Shown here piece by piece: positions 45,530-54,893 of a stretch of DNA of 64,000 nucleotides. The stretch comes from Thermococcus sp. AM4 (GTDB lineage: Archaea; Methanobacteriota_B; Thermococci; Thermococcales; Thermococcaceae). The stretch covers positions 124,001 through 188,000 of the forward strand of contig NC_016051.1 of NCBI RefSeq assembly GCF_000151205.2, given 5' to 3'. The translations under genes and the position numbers were made by a program. Below the pieces are notes generated by a model that saw only the letters and a program-made list of their open reading frames with translations, did no database searches and was not told where the DNA came from. Numbering within the stretch: position 1 is the first letter of the stretch; every line of letters begins with the position of its first letter.

Positions 45530-46093
45530 ATGGAGGTTGAGGTGCCCTACGTGCTCTTCAGAACGAGATCCGGGGTCTATGGAATCGACGGCTACTTCTA
45601 CCCCGCCCTCGAGAGAGTCGAGCACAGGGCGGCCCTTCTGAGGAAGATGGAGCCGAAACCTCTTCCTCGGGAGTTGAAGGGAGCATACGTAACTCCTGAC
45701 AACGTGCGGGAAATCCTCAGGGGGCTGGCCCTTGAGCTGTACGAACTCACCGGCAGGAGTTTTGAGGAGAGGAGCAAGCACATGAGGCGTTGGAACATAC
45801 TTCGCTTCCTTGGAATCCCATCTGGATACGTTAAGAACCTGAAACGGGATGAGGAGCTTGCCGGGAGGGTAAGGCGGGCCCTGCTGGCCCTTTCGATAGT
45901 GGAGCACGTTCTCGGAATAAAGGGGCCCTCCGATCTGGGTGACCTTTTCGTTGAGCCCCTTGGATGGGCGGTTTTCAGGCTTGAGGTTGTGAACGGAAAA
46001 CCCGTGGATCCCCTCTATTCACAGCTTTACGAGGATGACGCGGGCTTTAGAAGGGCTTTATCTGAGCTGTTGAAAAAAGAAAGGGGATCATGA
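45530..46093 (+). CDS. Conserved-looking protein of unknown function
   Basis: A 187-residue soluble protein opening MEVEVPYVLFRTRSGVYGIDGY. It is rich in Arg, Leu and Glu with mixed strands and helices; RSKHMRRWNILRFLGIPSGYV is the most distinctive stretch. No known motif or membrane segment. A TATA box (ggttttatatg, about 45489-45499) and the ribosome site GATGAGGG support expression. It sits alone between Hel308 and the dipeptide operon, converging with the latter by 6 nt. I do not recognise a family. Confidence 0.65.
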   Translation: MEVEVPYVLFRTRSGVYGIDGYFYPALERVEHRAALLRKMEPKPLPRELKGAYVTPDNVREILRGLALELYELTGRSFEERSKHMRRWNILRFLGIPSGYVKNLKRDEELAGRVRRALLALSIVEHVLGIKGPSDLGDLFVEPLGWAVFRLEVVNGKPVDPLYSQLYEDDAGFRRALSELLKKERGS

Positions 46094-47062
46094 CCTGGCG
46101 TAGAGCCAGCAGGCGACGTAGTGGTCCTTTTCGACCTCCACAAGCGGAGGCTCTTCCCTTCTGCACCTGTCCATGACCCTGGGGCACCTCGGGTGGAAGC
46201 GGCAGCCCTTCGGCGGGTTTATCGGGCTCGGCGGTTCGCCTTCGATCTTCATGCGCTTCTTCTTGAGCTCCCGGGCCAGTTCAGGATCGGGAACGGGAAT
46301 AGCGGACAGGAGCATCTGGGTGTAAGGATGGAGCGGGTTCTCAAAGATCTTCTCAGCTGGACCGACCTCAACGAGCTTTCCGAGGTACATCACGCCCATT
46401 CTGTGACTCATGTACTTAACGACGCCGAGGTCGTGGCTTATGAAGAGGTACGTGAACCCGTACTTCTTCTGGAGATCCTTGAGCATGTTGAGTATGTTCG
46501 CCTGAACCGAAACGTCCAGAGCTGAGGTCGGCTCGTCGAGCACAATGAACTCCGGCTTGAGGGCCAGGAGCCTTGCGAGGGCAATCCTCTGCCTCTGTCC
46601 GCCGCTGAACTCGTGGGGGTAGCGGTAGAGGTGCATCTCGTTGAGGCCGACGCTCTCGAGCAGGTCTATGACGAACTCCTCCGGGTCGTCAACGGGTATG
46701 CCGTGAAAGCGAACGGGCTCCATTATTATCTCAAAAACCGTCTGCCTGGGGTTCAGCGAGGAGTACGGATCCTGGAACATTATCTGGGCCCTTCTCCTGA
46801 AGACCTTCATCTCCTCGCCGCTCATCTTGGTGACGTCCTTTCCGTCGAAGATTATCTTTCCCGAGGTTGGTTCGATGAGCCTCAGTATCGTCCTTCCCGT
46901 TGTGGTCTTTCCACAGCCGCTCTCGCCGACGAGTCCGAAGGTTTCACCGCGGTTTATCTCGAAGCTCACTCCATCGACGGCCTTAACGTACCCTATGGTC
47001 TTGAAGAGCCCCCTGACGGGGAAGTACTTCTTGAGGTTTTCAACCTTGAGCAGGGGTTCCAT
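46088..47062 (-). CDS. dppF: Dipeptide/oligopeptide ABC transporter ATP-binding protein DppF
   Basis: A 324-residue ABC ATPase of the oligopeptide class. Walker A GESGCGKTT is near residue 44, the signature FSGGQRQRIALARLL near 153, Walker B FIVLDEPTSALDV near 173 and the switch His in ISHDLGVV near 210. The C-terminal oligopeptide-transporter motif CRFHPRCPRVMDRC, with its cysteines (about 286-299), can hold an iron-sulfur cluster in this family. The ATG at 47062 follows GAGGTGAT. Last gene of the operon. Confidence 0.93.
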   Translation of the reverse strand: MEPLLKVENLKKYFPVRGLFKTIGYVKAVDGVSFEINRGETFGLVGESGCGKTTTGRTILRLIEPTSGKIIFDGKDVTKMSGEEMKVFRRRAQIMFQDPYSSLNPRQTVFEIIMEPVRFHGIPVDDPEEFVIDLLESVGLNEMHLYRYPHEFSGGQRQRIALARLLALKPEFIVLDEPTSALDVSVQANILNMLKDLQKKYGFTYLFISHDLGVVKYMSHRMGVMYLGKLVEVGPAEKIFENPLHPYTQMLLSAIPVPDPELARELKKKRMKIEGEPPSPINPPKGCRFHPRCPRVMDRCRREEPPLVEVEKDHYVACWLYARS

Positions 47063-47072
47063 CGTCATCACC

Positions 47073-48053
47073 TCAGTACAGGTGGCAGGCCACGAAGTGA
47101 CCCGGTTCGATCTCCTTCAGTTTCGGAACTTCCTTTCTGCAGATCTCGGTCGCGTAGGGACACCTCGGGTGGAAGCGGCAGCCCTTCGGCGGCGTTATCA
47201 GGTTGGGCACGGTTCCGGGTATCGCTTCGAGCCTCTCAATCTTTGCCAGCGGGTTCGGAACGGCCCTCAGCAGTCCCTTTGTGTAGGGGTGAAGCGGGTT
47301 CTTGAATATCTGATCCACCGAGCCTATCTCCACGATCTTGCCCGCGTACATGACCGCGACGCGATCGGCCATCTCCGCGACGACTCCCATGTTGTGGGTG
47401 ATCAGGATCACCGTCGTGTTGTACTCCTTCTTGAGCTTGTTCATGAGGTCTAGGATCTGGGCCTGAACGGTAACGTCGAGGGCCGTCGTCGGCTCGTCCG
47501 CTATGAGGATCTTTGGATCGTTTGAGACGCCAATTCCAATGACGACACGCTGCTTCATACCACCGCTGAGCTCGTGAGGATAGTTCTTGACCCTGTTCTC
47601 CGGATCTGGAATGAGAACGCGCTTGAGTATATCGACGGCCCTCCTGAATCCCTCCTTCCAGTCCTTCACTGTCTTGTGAACCACCATCGCCTCCGCTATC
47701 TGGTAGCCGACGGTGTAGAGGGGATCCAGCGAAGCGTGGGGATCCTGGAAGATGTACGCTATCTCCTTGCCCCTGATCTCCCTGATCTCCTCCTCGCTGA
47801 GCCTGAGGAGGTCCACCTCTGAGCCGTCCTCCCTGTGGTAGATGACCTTTCCCCTGACTATTCTTCCGGGGCTCTCGATGAGCTGGGTCAGCGCCCTCGA
47901 AGTCACGCTCTTTCCGCAGCCGGTTTCGCCGACCAGGGCGAAGGTTTCTCCCCTGTAGACGTCGAACGAAACGCCCTCTATCGCCTTGACTATGCCGGCG
48001 TAGGTGTAGAAGTGAACCGTGAGATCGCGAACTTCGAGAACCGGTTCAGGCAT
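47073..48053 (-). CDS. dppD: Dipeptide/oligopeptide ABC transporter ATP-binding protein DppD
   Basis: A 326-residue ABC ATPase with Walker A GETGCGKSV (near 41), the signature LSGGMKQRVVIGIG (near 158), Walker B ILIADEPTTALDV and the switch His ITHNMGVV. The end again carries CRFHPRCPYATEIC, the cysteine motif of DppD/DppF-type subunits. The ATG at 48053 follows GGTGAGGAGA. It overlaps dppC by 8 nt and is separated from dppF by about 10 nt. Confidence 0.93.
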   Translation of the reverse strand: MPEPVLEVRDLTVHFYTYAGIVKAIEGVSFDVYRGETFALVGETGCGKSVTSRALTQLIESPGRIVRGKVIYHREDGSEVDLLRLSEEEIREIRGKEIAYIFQDPHASLDPLYTVGYQIAEAMVVHKTVKDWKEGFRRAVDILKRVLIPDPENRVKNYPHELSGGMKQRVVIGIGVSNDPKILIADEPTTALDVTVQAQILDLMNKLKKEYNTTVILITHNMGVVAEMADRVAVMYAGKIVEIGSVDQIFKNPLHPYTKGLLRAVPNPLAKIERLEAIPGTVPNLITPPKGCRFHPRCPYATEICRKEVPKLKEIEPGHFVACHLY

Positions 48054-49206
48054 TCTCCTCACCCTCCTTCTCCTCCATCTGCCTCTGTTTCTTCACCTTG
48101 AACTCTATGCTCCTCCTCATCTTGGGATCGAGGATGTCCCTGAGCGTGTCACCGAGGAGGTTCCATCCGAGGGCAACCAGCATGATCATCAAGCCCGGAT
48201 ACGTCACGAGCCACCAGTGCTCCGGGAAGTACTGGGAGCCGTCGTAGACTATCCTTCCCCAGTCCGCTATGGGCGGCGTTGCACCGAGGCCAAGGAAGCT
48301 CAGGCCTGCCTCCATGAGGATGACTCCACCGAAGTCGAGGGTTATGTAGACCAGGATCGGCCCGATGATGTTGGGCAGTATGTGTTTGAACATTATCGTC
48401 CGGGAGCCGAGGCCGACCGCCCTCGCGGCCTCCACGTAGAGTTTCTCCCTCTCCGTTAGCGTCGATCCCCTCGTTATCCTCGCGTACGCGGGCCACCAGA
48501 CTATGACCATTGCCAGTATAACCGCCAGCAGTTTTCCGAGGTTCCCCGCTTCCTGGGGCTTCAGCGCGAATATCGTGAGGAACAGGTGCTCGAAGAACTT
48601 GTGGGTGCTGATGAAGGATTGAAGCCTCTCAGGCAGAACGGCCGAGAACGCTATGGCAAGGATCAGGGCGGGGAAAGCTAAGAACATGTCGGTTATACGC
48701 ATTATCAGCTCGTCGATCTTTCCTCCGTAATAGCCGGCTATGAGGCCGAGGATTATGCCGAGGGGCACTCCGAGGACTATGACTATGATTGAGATCACGA
48801 AGGAAGTCCTCGCTCCGTAGAGGATGAGGCTCAGCAGGTCCCTGCCGTAGTCATCGGCGCCGAGCGGATAGGTGATCGTCTTGTTGGAGAGGGGGAGGTA
48901 GGCGTGGGAGCCGGGGGGTGCTAGGTAGGTGGACATGTTCTCGAGGGCCGGGAAGTAGCGGTAGCTCCAGGGCGCGAGGGTTGGGCCGAAGATGCCGAGG
49001 AAGATGAACATGCCGATCAGGGCCAGGCCTATCAGTCCCGGGGGTGAGCGGTTGAGGGCGTAGAGCATCAGCTTCCATTCTTCCATCTTCGAGCGGTTTT
49101 TCTTCTTCCAGTCCTTCTTGAAGAGACTGATGAACGAGCCTATCCCCTCGACGAGCTTATCCGCAAACCTGTCGAGGATTCCCCTCTTGTACTCTTCCTG
49201 TGCCAT
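48046..49206 (-). CDS. dppC: Dipeptide/oligopeptide ABC transporter permease DppC
   Basis: A 386-residue permease with six core membrane segments. The N-terminal region before the first (about 50 residues) is typical for DppC, with a large outside loop (about 80-130) with the PLGADDYGRDLLS segment. The EAA-loop that contacts the ATPases reads EAARAVGLGSRTIMFKHILPN (near 279-299). It sits about 12 nt downstream of dppB. Confidence 0.93.
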   Translation of the reverse strand: MAQEEYKRGILDRFADKLVEGIGSFISLFKKDWKKKNRSKMEEWKLMLYALNRSPPGLIGLALIGMFIFLGIFGPTLAPWSYRYFPALENMSTYLAPPGSHAYLPLSNKTITYPLGADDYGRDLLSLILYGARTSFVISIIVIVLGVPLGIILGLIAGYYGGKIDELIMRITDMFLAFPALILAIAFSAVLPERLQSFISTHKFFEHLFLTIFALKPQEAGNLGKLLAVILAMVIVWWPAYARITRGSTLTEREKLYVEAARAVGLGSRTIMFKHILPNIIGPILVYITLDFGGVILMEAGLSFLGLGATPPIADWGRIVYDGSQYFPEHWWLVTYPGLMIMLVALGWNLLGDTLRDILDPKMRRSIEFKVKKQRQMEEKEGEENA

Positions 49207-49218
49207 TTTATCACCACC

Positions 49219-50220
49219 TCAGTACCTCACCCTCGGGTCTATGACCGCGTACAGTATGTCCACTATCAGGTTGGTCGTCACGAAGATCAGGGCGAAGATG
49301 AAGGTTATCGCCACCACCGCAGGGAAGTCGAGGTTGCTGATGGCGTCGAGGACGTAGGAACCCATTCCGGGCAGGCCGAAGACGGTCTCGGTTATCGGCG
49401 TTCCTCCGAGCAGTCCACCGAACTGGAGACCGAGAACCGTCACGATCGGCACGAGGGCGTTTTTCAGGGCGTGTCTGTATATCCTGAGCTTTGGAACACC
49501 CTTCGCCTTGAGGAAGCCCACGTAGTCGCTGCTCAATGCCTCGAGGAACGAGTTCCTGACGAACCTCGCGAGAACGCCCGAACCGGTGAACCCGAGCGTG
49601 AGGCCCGGAAGCCAGAGTCTGTGGATGTGCTGGCTGAAGGTCTTGAAGTCGCCGGTGAGCAGGGCGTCTATCATCGGGATGTGTGTTATTTCATGGGCAG
49701 GGGGTGCGGGAAATCCTGCGAGGGTTATAACACGCCATTTAACGAAGAAGATGTACATGAGCATGTAACCGAGCCAGAATATCGGCATGGAAACTCCGGT
49801 CAGGGCGAAAATCCTGACGAGGGTATCAACCCACGTGTTCCTCTTGAGGGCGGCCAGTATACCGAGGGGGAGGCCTATTATCAGAATGAAGAAAAACGCC
49901 ACCAGCGTCAGCTCAAACGTCACCGGGAACCTTTTTCCTATATCATCAAAAACGTAGTTCGAAGTTCTCGGATCAACGATTTTGTTTCTTGCGAGCCCGC
50001 TGATGAGGAACCAGTACTGCTTGTACCAGGGGTCGTTCATGTGGTACTGTTCCCTTATCTTCTGGATTGCCTCGGGGGTGGCCTTCTCTCCACCCGCCCA
50101 CGCCCTTGCCGGATCGGCTGGGATGACGTAGGCGATTATAAACACGATGAGAGTAACTCCGATGATCGTCGGAATGAAGGTCAGAAGTCTCCTCACAAGG
50201 AACTTCTTAAGGTTCGCCAA
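49219..50220 (-). CDS. dppB: Dipeptide/oligopeptide ABC transporter permease DppB
   Basis: A 333-residue permease with six membrane segments. It opens MANLKKFLVRRLLTFIPTIIGV, the usual DppB start, and the ATPase-contacting loop reads KAKGVPKLRIYRHALKNA near 233-250. It starts at a TTG at 50220 with the strong site GAGAGGTGA upstream. The gap between dppA and dppB is 57 nt, the largest in the operon, and could allow a different level of the binding protein. Confidence 0.93.
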   Translation of the reverse strand: MANLKKFLVRRLLTFIPTIIGVTLIVFIIAYVIPADPARAWAGGEKATPEAIQKIREQYHMNDPWYKQYWFLISGLARNKIVDPRTSNYVFDDIGKRFPVTFELTLVAFFFILIIGLPLGILAALKRNTWVDTLVRIFALTGVSMPIFWLGYMLMYIFFVKWRVITLAGFPAPPAHEITHIPMIDALLTGDFKTFSQHIHRLWLPGLTLGFTGSGVLARFVRNSFLEALSSDYVGFLKAKGVPKLRIYRHALKNALVPIVTVLGLQFGGLLGGTPITETVFGLPGMGSYVLDAISNLDFPAVVAITFIFALIFVTTNLIVDILYAVIDPRVRY

Positions 50221-50277
50221 CTTTGCTCACCTCTCTGGTTTATTGTCCCGATAAGAAGGGGAAAGAAAAGAAACGCA

Positions 50278-52416
50278 TCATCCGGAGACGTTGATCTCGA
50301 GGCTCTTGAACTTGGTGTCTCCGTAGAGGAACGGCCCAACCCAGTTGTCCGAGTCGAGGTAGTCCGGGACCCAACCGACGATGTAGACGTCGTAGTCGCC
50401 GTGCTCGGTCTTGCTGAGGTAGGTGGGCCAGTTGTAGCTGTTCACTGTGACCTGGAAGCCGAGCTGGCTCCAGATGTTCTGGAGCAGGGTCATGATCCTC
50501 TCACGGGCCTTGTTGCCCTCGTTGTAGATGAGCTCGATCTTGTACTTGGTCGGGTCAATACCCGCCTCCTTGAGGAGCTCCTTGGCCTTGGCGACGTTGT
50601 AGTTGTACTTGATTATTCCCTCGTCCATGTAGCCCGGCCACGGCTTGGGTATCGGACCGTAGTTCCTCTCGAGGAGTCCCCTGTAAACGAGCTTAGCGAT
50701 CTGGTCGTACGGAACCGCGTAGGCGAGGGCCTCCCTGACCTTCGGGTTGTTGAATGGCTCCTTCTGGGTGTTGAAGACGAGGAACGTTAGCACGGGCTCG
50801 AGGATGTCGGTCTTGACGACCGAGTGGAAGCCGTTGAGCTCAAGTCCCTTCACGCTGTCCATCTTCTCGGGCGGTATGGCGACGGCATCGGCAGTTCCAG
50901 TCTGGAAGAGGTTGATCCTCGCCTGCGGGTCCTTGTTGATGATGTAGATAACGTACTTGTGGCCTGGGTTGCTGGTGGCGTTCCAGTAGTGCGGGTTGTA
51001 CTCGAGGACTATGTAGCTGTTCTCCTGGTAGTCCTTGACGTAGAACGGTCCGGTTCCAACGGGCTTCTGGTGCATGAGCTGGTGGGTCGGGTCGTCCTTA
51101 CCCTGCTTGAGGAACTTCCACCACGCGCTCGGGTCGTGGCCGTTGTTGCTGGCCTGGAGGGCCTCCTGGTACTTGTCGCCGAGGACGTACTGCATCGAAA
51201 CGACGCTAAGGAACGGGTCGGCGAGTATGCTCAGGACTGGGGCGTACGGGTTCGGAAGGACGAGCTTGAAGACACCGGCGGTCTCGCCGTTGTAGCCGAA
51301 GAACTGCTTGAGCTCGTCGAGCGAGTGGATCTCCTTAACCTTGCCCTTGTACTCGGCGACGAGCGGGTGGTCCTTGAGGTAGTTGTTGAACTCCTCCTCG
51401 GTCATGGCCTGGGAGTGGTTCACGTCCATGAAGCTGCTGACCATCCAGCTGACGCTGTGTCCAAGCCTCTGGACGCGGAGGAACGTGAAGGCAACGTCAA
51501 CCGCGCTTATCGGGTAGGTCTTGTCGTCCCACGGGTCGTAGGCCTTAACGCCGCCGCGGATGAGGAAGTACCACTCGGTGCCGTCCTTGTTGTGGGCCCA
51601 CGCGACGGCCAGATCGGGGCTGACTTCCTCGGTGTTCTCCTTCCAGTAGGTGACGAGGGTGTCTCCGATCTCGTGCCAGATCTCCCATCCGAAGGTCTCG
51701 TAGGTCATGGCCGGGTCAAAGCTCTCCGGCCAGCCAAAGGTGGCTATGACGTAGGTCTTCGGGTCGTTCTTGTAGTTCTTGATTCCTATGTTCACAACCG
51801 GGGCGTTCGGGTCCTCGCTGAGGAGGTCGTAGCGCTCCGCGAGGGTCGGGTGGTAGTAGCGGCCCTTCACCCAGTCCCAGTAGACGCGGAGCTGCTTGTT
51901 CTGACCGAGGATTACCTCCGGCACGAGCTTGTTTCCGAGCATGTAGAGGGCCTTGAAGATCTCAGTTCTGATCTCGGGGTTGGTCTCGCGCCTCGCGGCT
52001 ATAACGAGGGCATCAACGTGCTCGTCACGGAAGAAGGCGGGATCAATGGCACCGAATCCCTGACCCTGATCCATGAGGGTCTTAATATCGGGGGTGTTCT
52101 CGGTGTCGACCTCGTACTGGATCTTTATGGTCTTCACGCCGCTGGGGATCTGGACGGTTGGGCTCTCGCCCTTCGGACCGACGATTACAACGCTCTTGTC
52201 AGTCTCTATGACGTAGACCTTATCCATTTCAAGGATCTTGGGGGTTATCTTTGCCTGGGTCGTTGTGCTGGAGGTTTGAGTCTGGCTTGGGGTTGAGCTC
52301 TGCGTTGGGCTTGAGGTTGTACCTCCGCCGCCCCCACCGATACAGCCGCTGGCCACGACTGAAAAAGCCACCAAAAACACTACCAAAACAGCCAGTACCT
52401 GGCTTTTGGTTTTCAT
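50278..52416 (-). CDS. dppA: Dipeptide/oligopeptide ABC transporter substrate-binding lipoprotein
   Basis: A 712-residue family 5 solute-binding protein. The N-terminus has a lipoprotein signal ending SVVASGC, then a Gly-, Ser- and Thr-rich linker. The mature domain contains SFDPAMTYETFGWEIW, WAHNKDGTEWYFLIRGGVK and GTGPFYVKDYQENSY, typical of DppA/OppA. It is longer than bacterial DppA (about 535) because of an extra domain of about 170 residues before the core, as seen in other Thermococcales. First gene of the operon. Confidence 0.92.
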   Translation of the reverse strand: MKTKSQVLAVLVVFLVAFSVVASGCIGGGGGGTTSSPTQSSTPSQTQTSSTTTQAKITPKILEMDKVYVIETDKSVVIVGPKGESPTVQIPSGVKTIKIQYEVDTENTPDIKTLMDQGQGFGAIDPAFFRDEHVDALVIAARRETNPEIRTEIFKALYMLGNKLVPEVILGQNKQLRVYWDWVKGRYYHPTLAERYDLLSEDPNAPVVNIGIKNYKNDPKTYVIATFGWPESFDPAMTYETFGWEIWHEIGDTLVTYWKENTEEVSPDLAVAWAHNKDGTEWYFLIRGGVKAYDPWDDKTYPISAVDVAFTFLRVQRLGHSVSWMVSSFMDVNHSQAMTEEEFNNYLKDHPLVAEYKGKVKEIHSLDELKQFFGYNGETAGVFKLVLPNPYAPVLSILADPFLSVVSMQYVLGDKYQEALQASNNGHDPSAWWKFLKQGKDDPTHQLMHQKPVGTGPFYVKDYQENSYIVLEYNPHYWNATSNPGHKYVIYIINKDPQARINLFQTGTADAVAIPPEKMDSVKGLELNGFHSVVKTDILEPVLTFLVFNTQKEPFNNPKVREALAYAVPYDQIAKLVYRGLLERNYGPIPKPWPGYMDEGIIKYNYNVAKAKELLKEAGIDPTKYKIELIYNEGNKARERIMTLLQNIWSQLGFQVTVNSYNWPTYLSKTEHGDYDVYIVGWVPDYLDSDNWVGPFLYGDTKFKSLEINVSG

Positions 52417-52652
52417 TGGGCATCACCTCAGGGGTATCTGCACTATAAATGTGCCTCATGACTATAATAAATCTTTCGATGCGCACATATGGATATAAGA
52501 GCCGGTAATTTGACACGGAGATGTAACCTCCCCTCGGTGAAAGCTGTGTTCCAGTAAGTTCTCGCTTCTCTGCACTCCGGGAAGAGATTGCGAAAAGCTT
52601 AAATTGCTCCCGAGACAAAAGAATACCGTAAAAACTCTGCGGGTGGTTTGAT
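52417..52652. promoter_or_regulatory. Divergent promoter region of the dipeptide operon and the RAM-domain gene
   Basis: 236 bp. Leftward, catttatagtgc (about 52443-52454) is the likely TATA box for dppA, with GAGGTGATG before the ATG; a further AT-rich box (gatttattatag) lies near 52461-52472. Rightward, gcttaaattgc (about 52597-52607) is the likely TATA for the RAM gene. The stretch in between has no gene that I can support. Confidence 0.5.
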
Positions 52653-52895
52653 ATGGTCAAGGCCTATGTTTTGTTGACGATTGAGATAGGAAAAGTTGAA
52701 AGCGTTATAGAGGCCCTGAAGCAGATACCCGGCGTTCTCAAGGCGGACGCGGTTACGGGCCCGTACGACGCGATCGTCTACATCGAGGCGAACGACCCCG
52801 GAGAACTGACCAGAAAGATACTCCACGACATCCACAACATCGACGGCGTCATAGACACGACGACCGCGATAGTAGTCGAAATGGAAGAGGAGTGA
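52653..52895 (+). CDS. Stand-alone Lrp/AsnC ligand-binding (RAM) domain protein
   Basis: An 80-residue protein made only of the RAM domain: KAYVLLTIEIGKVESVIEAL, then VTGPYDAIVYIEANDP and ending DTTTAIVVEMEEE. There is no DNA-binding part. Such proteins form oligomers and bind amino acids, perhaps modulating full-length Lrp proteins. It is divergent from the dipeptide transporter operon. The ATG at 52653 follows GGTGGTTTGAT. Confidence 0.88.
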   Translation: MVKAYVLLTIEIGKVESVIEALKQIPGVLKADAVTGPYDAIVYIEANDPGELTRKILHDIHNIDGVIDTTTAIVVEMEEE

Positions 52896-52896
52896 T

Positions 52897-53226
52897 TCAG
52901 CGCTTCTTCCGCTTGCGTTTCCTTACCTCTGTCCGTTTCCTTAGTTCGCGTATCTTTTCGGCGATCATTTTGAGGCTCTTCCCCTTTCCGTGCGGCGCCT
53001 CTATAACGAGAACGCCCCTTGAGCGGTACTCCTCGTCGAGGCCAGAAAGCCTGGGGTTGAGCTTTGAGGGATCCTTCTCGACAACCCTGAAACCCAGGGC
53101 AACTGCGGCGTCCTCAACTTCCCTGAGGGTCGGGGACTTGAGGGCGATGTTCCTGGGAACGCTCCTCCCGTACTTCCTGGAGAGCCTTTCGTCAAACTCG
53201 CTGGGCCACACTACGAACCGCGGCAT
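52897..53226 (-). CDS. srp19: Signal recognition particle protein SRP19
   Basis: A 109-residue basic protein starting MPRFVVWPSEFDERLSRKYG and ending in a run of Lys and Arg, with RNIALKSPTLREVEDAA. This agrees with SRP19, which binds SRP RNA and helps SRP54 to dock. The ATG at 53226 follows GGGTGGTGAA; the open frame continues upstream but has no better site. It converges on the RAM gene with no overlap. Confidence 0.9.
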   Translation of the reverse strand: MPRFVVWPSEFDERLSRKYGRSVPRNIALKSPTLREVEDAAVALGFRVVEKDPSKLNPRLSGLDEEYRSRGVLVIEAPHGKGKSLKMIAEKIRELRKRTEVRKRKRKKR

Positions 53227-53282
53227 TTCACCACCCAAACTTTTAAAATTTCGAAGCTTTAAAAACCATTGTGGTGAGGGCG

Positions 53283-53921
53283 ATGCTAAAATATGAAAAG
53301 ATCTCCAAGGTGATCCCCCTCTTCCAGCCGGGCGATAGGGTTCTGGTTGAGTACACCTCAAACGTTCCCATCTCCAGGATACTGTGGCAGAGCATAACCC
53401 GCCACATTCTGGACGATGAAACCGTCATAATCTTCGACTTCTACGGGATAGGGGACATCACCTTCCGGAACTACCTCAGATCGGCCGTTGGTGAGGAGTA
53501 CAAAAAGCTGATAGAATCAAAGAAAAGCGTCTACATCTTCAAGATTGGACCCGGAGGGGCGAGCTACGGCGAGACAGTTGGCCAGGAGAAGGTTTACACT
53601 GACGCCGAGAGTTTCCTCAAGGCTTACTACTCCATGATCCACAGGGCGTTGAGCCTGCCCAGAAAGCCGAGGTACGCCGTTGTCTTCGGCCTGTCGGAGT
53701 ACCTCTACTTCACTGGCGCTTCCGGCCTCTTCAACCTCCTGAACGTCGTCAGCACGATTCCAATCGAGGACTGGGTAACCGTGGTGCCCCTCAACATCGA
53801 CGCGATAGACGAGCGCCAGAGGGCGATACTCGAAGAGATATCCTCCTGGGTCATCAGGATAACAGAGGAAGGCTGCCGGATCATAAAGGGAGGTAACGAG
53901 TGTGACGATACGGAGCGGTGA
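53283..53921 (+). CDS. DUF257 family protein
   Basis: A 212-residue protein of the DUF257 family, which appears to be confined to Thermococcales. It has a RecA/KaiC-like strand order without a P-loop: DRVLVEYTSNVPISRIL, then ETVIIFDFYGIGD and YAVVFGLSEYLYF. No catalytic residues stand out. The ATG at 53283 follows GGTGAGGGCG. It overlaps trmI by 20 nt, so both are made from one transcript; a link to tRNA modification is only suggested by this. Confidence 0.75.
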   Translation: MLKYEKISKVIPLFQPGDRVLVEYTSNVPISRILWQSITRHILDDETVIIFDFYGIGDITFRNYLRSAVGEEYKKLIESKKSVYIFKIGPGGASYGETVGQEKVYTDAESFLKAYYSMIHRALSLPRKPRYAVVFGLSEYLYFTGASGLFNLLNVVSTIPIEDWVTVVPLNIDAIDERQRAILEEISSWVIRITEEGCRIIKGGNECDDTER

Positions 53922-54666
53922 CAGGGTTCTGCTCGTCGATAAGAGGGGAAAGCGCTACCTCGTTAAAGTTGATGATAGGGAGTTCCACACCGACCTCGGA
54001 ATCCTCAAGCTAGGAGAGCTCATAGGAAAGCCCTACGGGAGCAGGATAGAGAGCCACAAGGGTGAGACCTTCGTGGCCCTCAAGCCGGACATCAACGACA
54101 TCATAGCGAAGATGAAGCGCGGACCGCAGATAGTCCACCCCAAGGACGCGGGCATAATCATAGCCTACACCGGCATTTCACCCGGCGACACCGTCATAGA
54201 GGCCGGCGCCGGGAGCGGGGCATTGACGATATTCCTCGCCAACGCCGTCGGGCCGGAGGGAAAAGTAATAAGCTACGAGGTCAGGAAGGACTTCTACGAG
54301 ATAGCAAAGAGGAACATCGAGTTAGCGGGTTTCTCGGACAGGGTTATCCTCAAGAACAAGAATATCTACGACGGCATAGAGGAGGAAACCGCCGACCACA
54401 TCGTTCTCGACTTACCGCAACCGGAGAACGTCCTTCCTCATGCGATCGATGTCCTAAAGCCCGGGGGCTACTTCGTTGCTTACACGCCCTGTATGAATCA
54501 AGTCCACCGCTTCTTCCAGGCTTTGGAGGACTACAGGGAGCACTTCATGAGGCCGAGGGTCGTCGAGGTTCTCGTCAGAGAACACGAGGTAAAGAGGGAA
54601 TGCATGAGGCCGAAAACGACGATGCTGGCCCATACCGGCTACATAACGTTCCTCAGGAAGCTGTGA
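53902..54666 (+). CDS. trmI: tRNA (adenine-N1)-methyltransferase TrmI
   Basis: A 254-residue class I methyltransferase. An N-terminal beta domain (about 1-70) is followed by the SAM-binding motif VIEAGAGSGALTIFLA (about 96-111), acidic ISYEVRKDF and the motif IV region IVLDLPQPEN. Archaeal TrmI makes m1A at positions 57 and 58. Cysteines in TPCMNQ and RECMRP agree with those that form intersubunit disulfides in Pyrococcus TrmI. It starts at a GTG after GGGAGGTAACG. Confidence 0.93.
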   Translation: MTIRSGDRVLLVDKRGKRYLVKVDDREFHTDLGILKLGELIGKPYGSRIESHKGETFVALKPDINDIIAKMKRGPQIVHPKDAGIIIAYTGISPGDTVIEAGAGSGALTIFLANAVGPEGKVISYEVRKDFYEIAKRNIELAGFSDRVILKNKNIYDGIEEETADHIVLDLPQPENVLPHAIDVLKPGGYFVAYTPCMNQVHRFFQALEDYREHFMRPRVVEVLVREHEVKRECMRPKTTMLAHTGYITFLRKL

Positions 54667-54853
54667 CCTCTTCTCTTTCGCCGTTTTCGTCGTAGGTTGC
54701 GTACGCGAGCAGTCCGAAGACGAGGGTTCCTATCACGGCCTGGAGGGTCGGGTTCCCTGGGATTCTCCTGAGTGCCTCCAAGCTTCCGTAGAGCACGGGC
54801 CAGAAGATGAATATCGCGGTGAGGATTACGAATATCCTGTAAAGCTCACGCAT
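54653..54853 (-). CDS. Small membrane protein of unknown function
   Basis: A 66-residue protein with two hydrophobic segments (about 5-25 and 37-53) and a charged tail DENGEREEVTAS. It has a strong purine-rich site (GGGGGAGAAGG) before the ATG at 54853. It overlaps trmI tail to tail by 14 nt. It follows the last immunity-like gene by 40 nt on the same strand and might belong to that transcript, but its base composition is like the chromosome rather than the AT-rich cassettes. No family recognised. Confidence 0.5.
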   Translation of the reverse strand: MRELYRIFVILTAIFIFWPVLYGSLEALRRIPGNPTLQAVIGTLVFGLLAYATYDENGEREEVTAS

Positions 54854-54893
54854 CCTTCTCCCCCAGCACTCCTCTCAATCAGGCTTTTAACGT

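Noticed and set aside
50824-52296. A long open frame (about 490 codons) on the plus strand opposite dppA
   Set aside because: It mirrors the dppA coding frame, a common effect of GC-rich codon use. Its product is a low-complexity Leu/Val/Glu/Asp-rich chain without motifs, while dppA has a clear family match.
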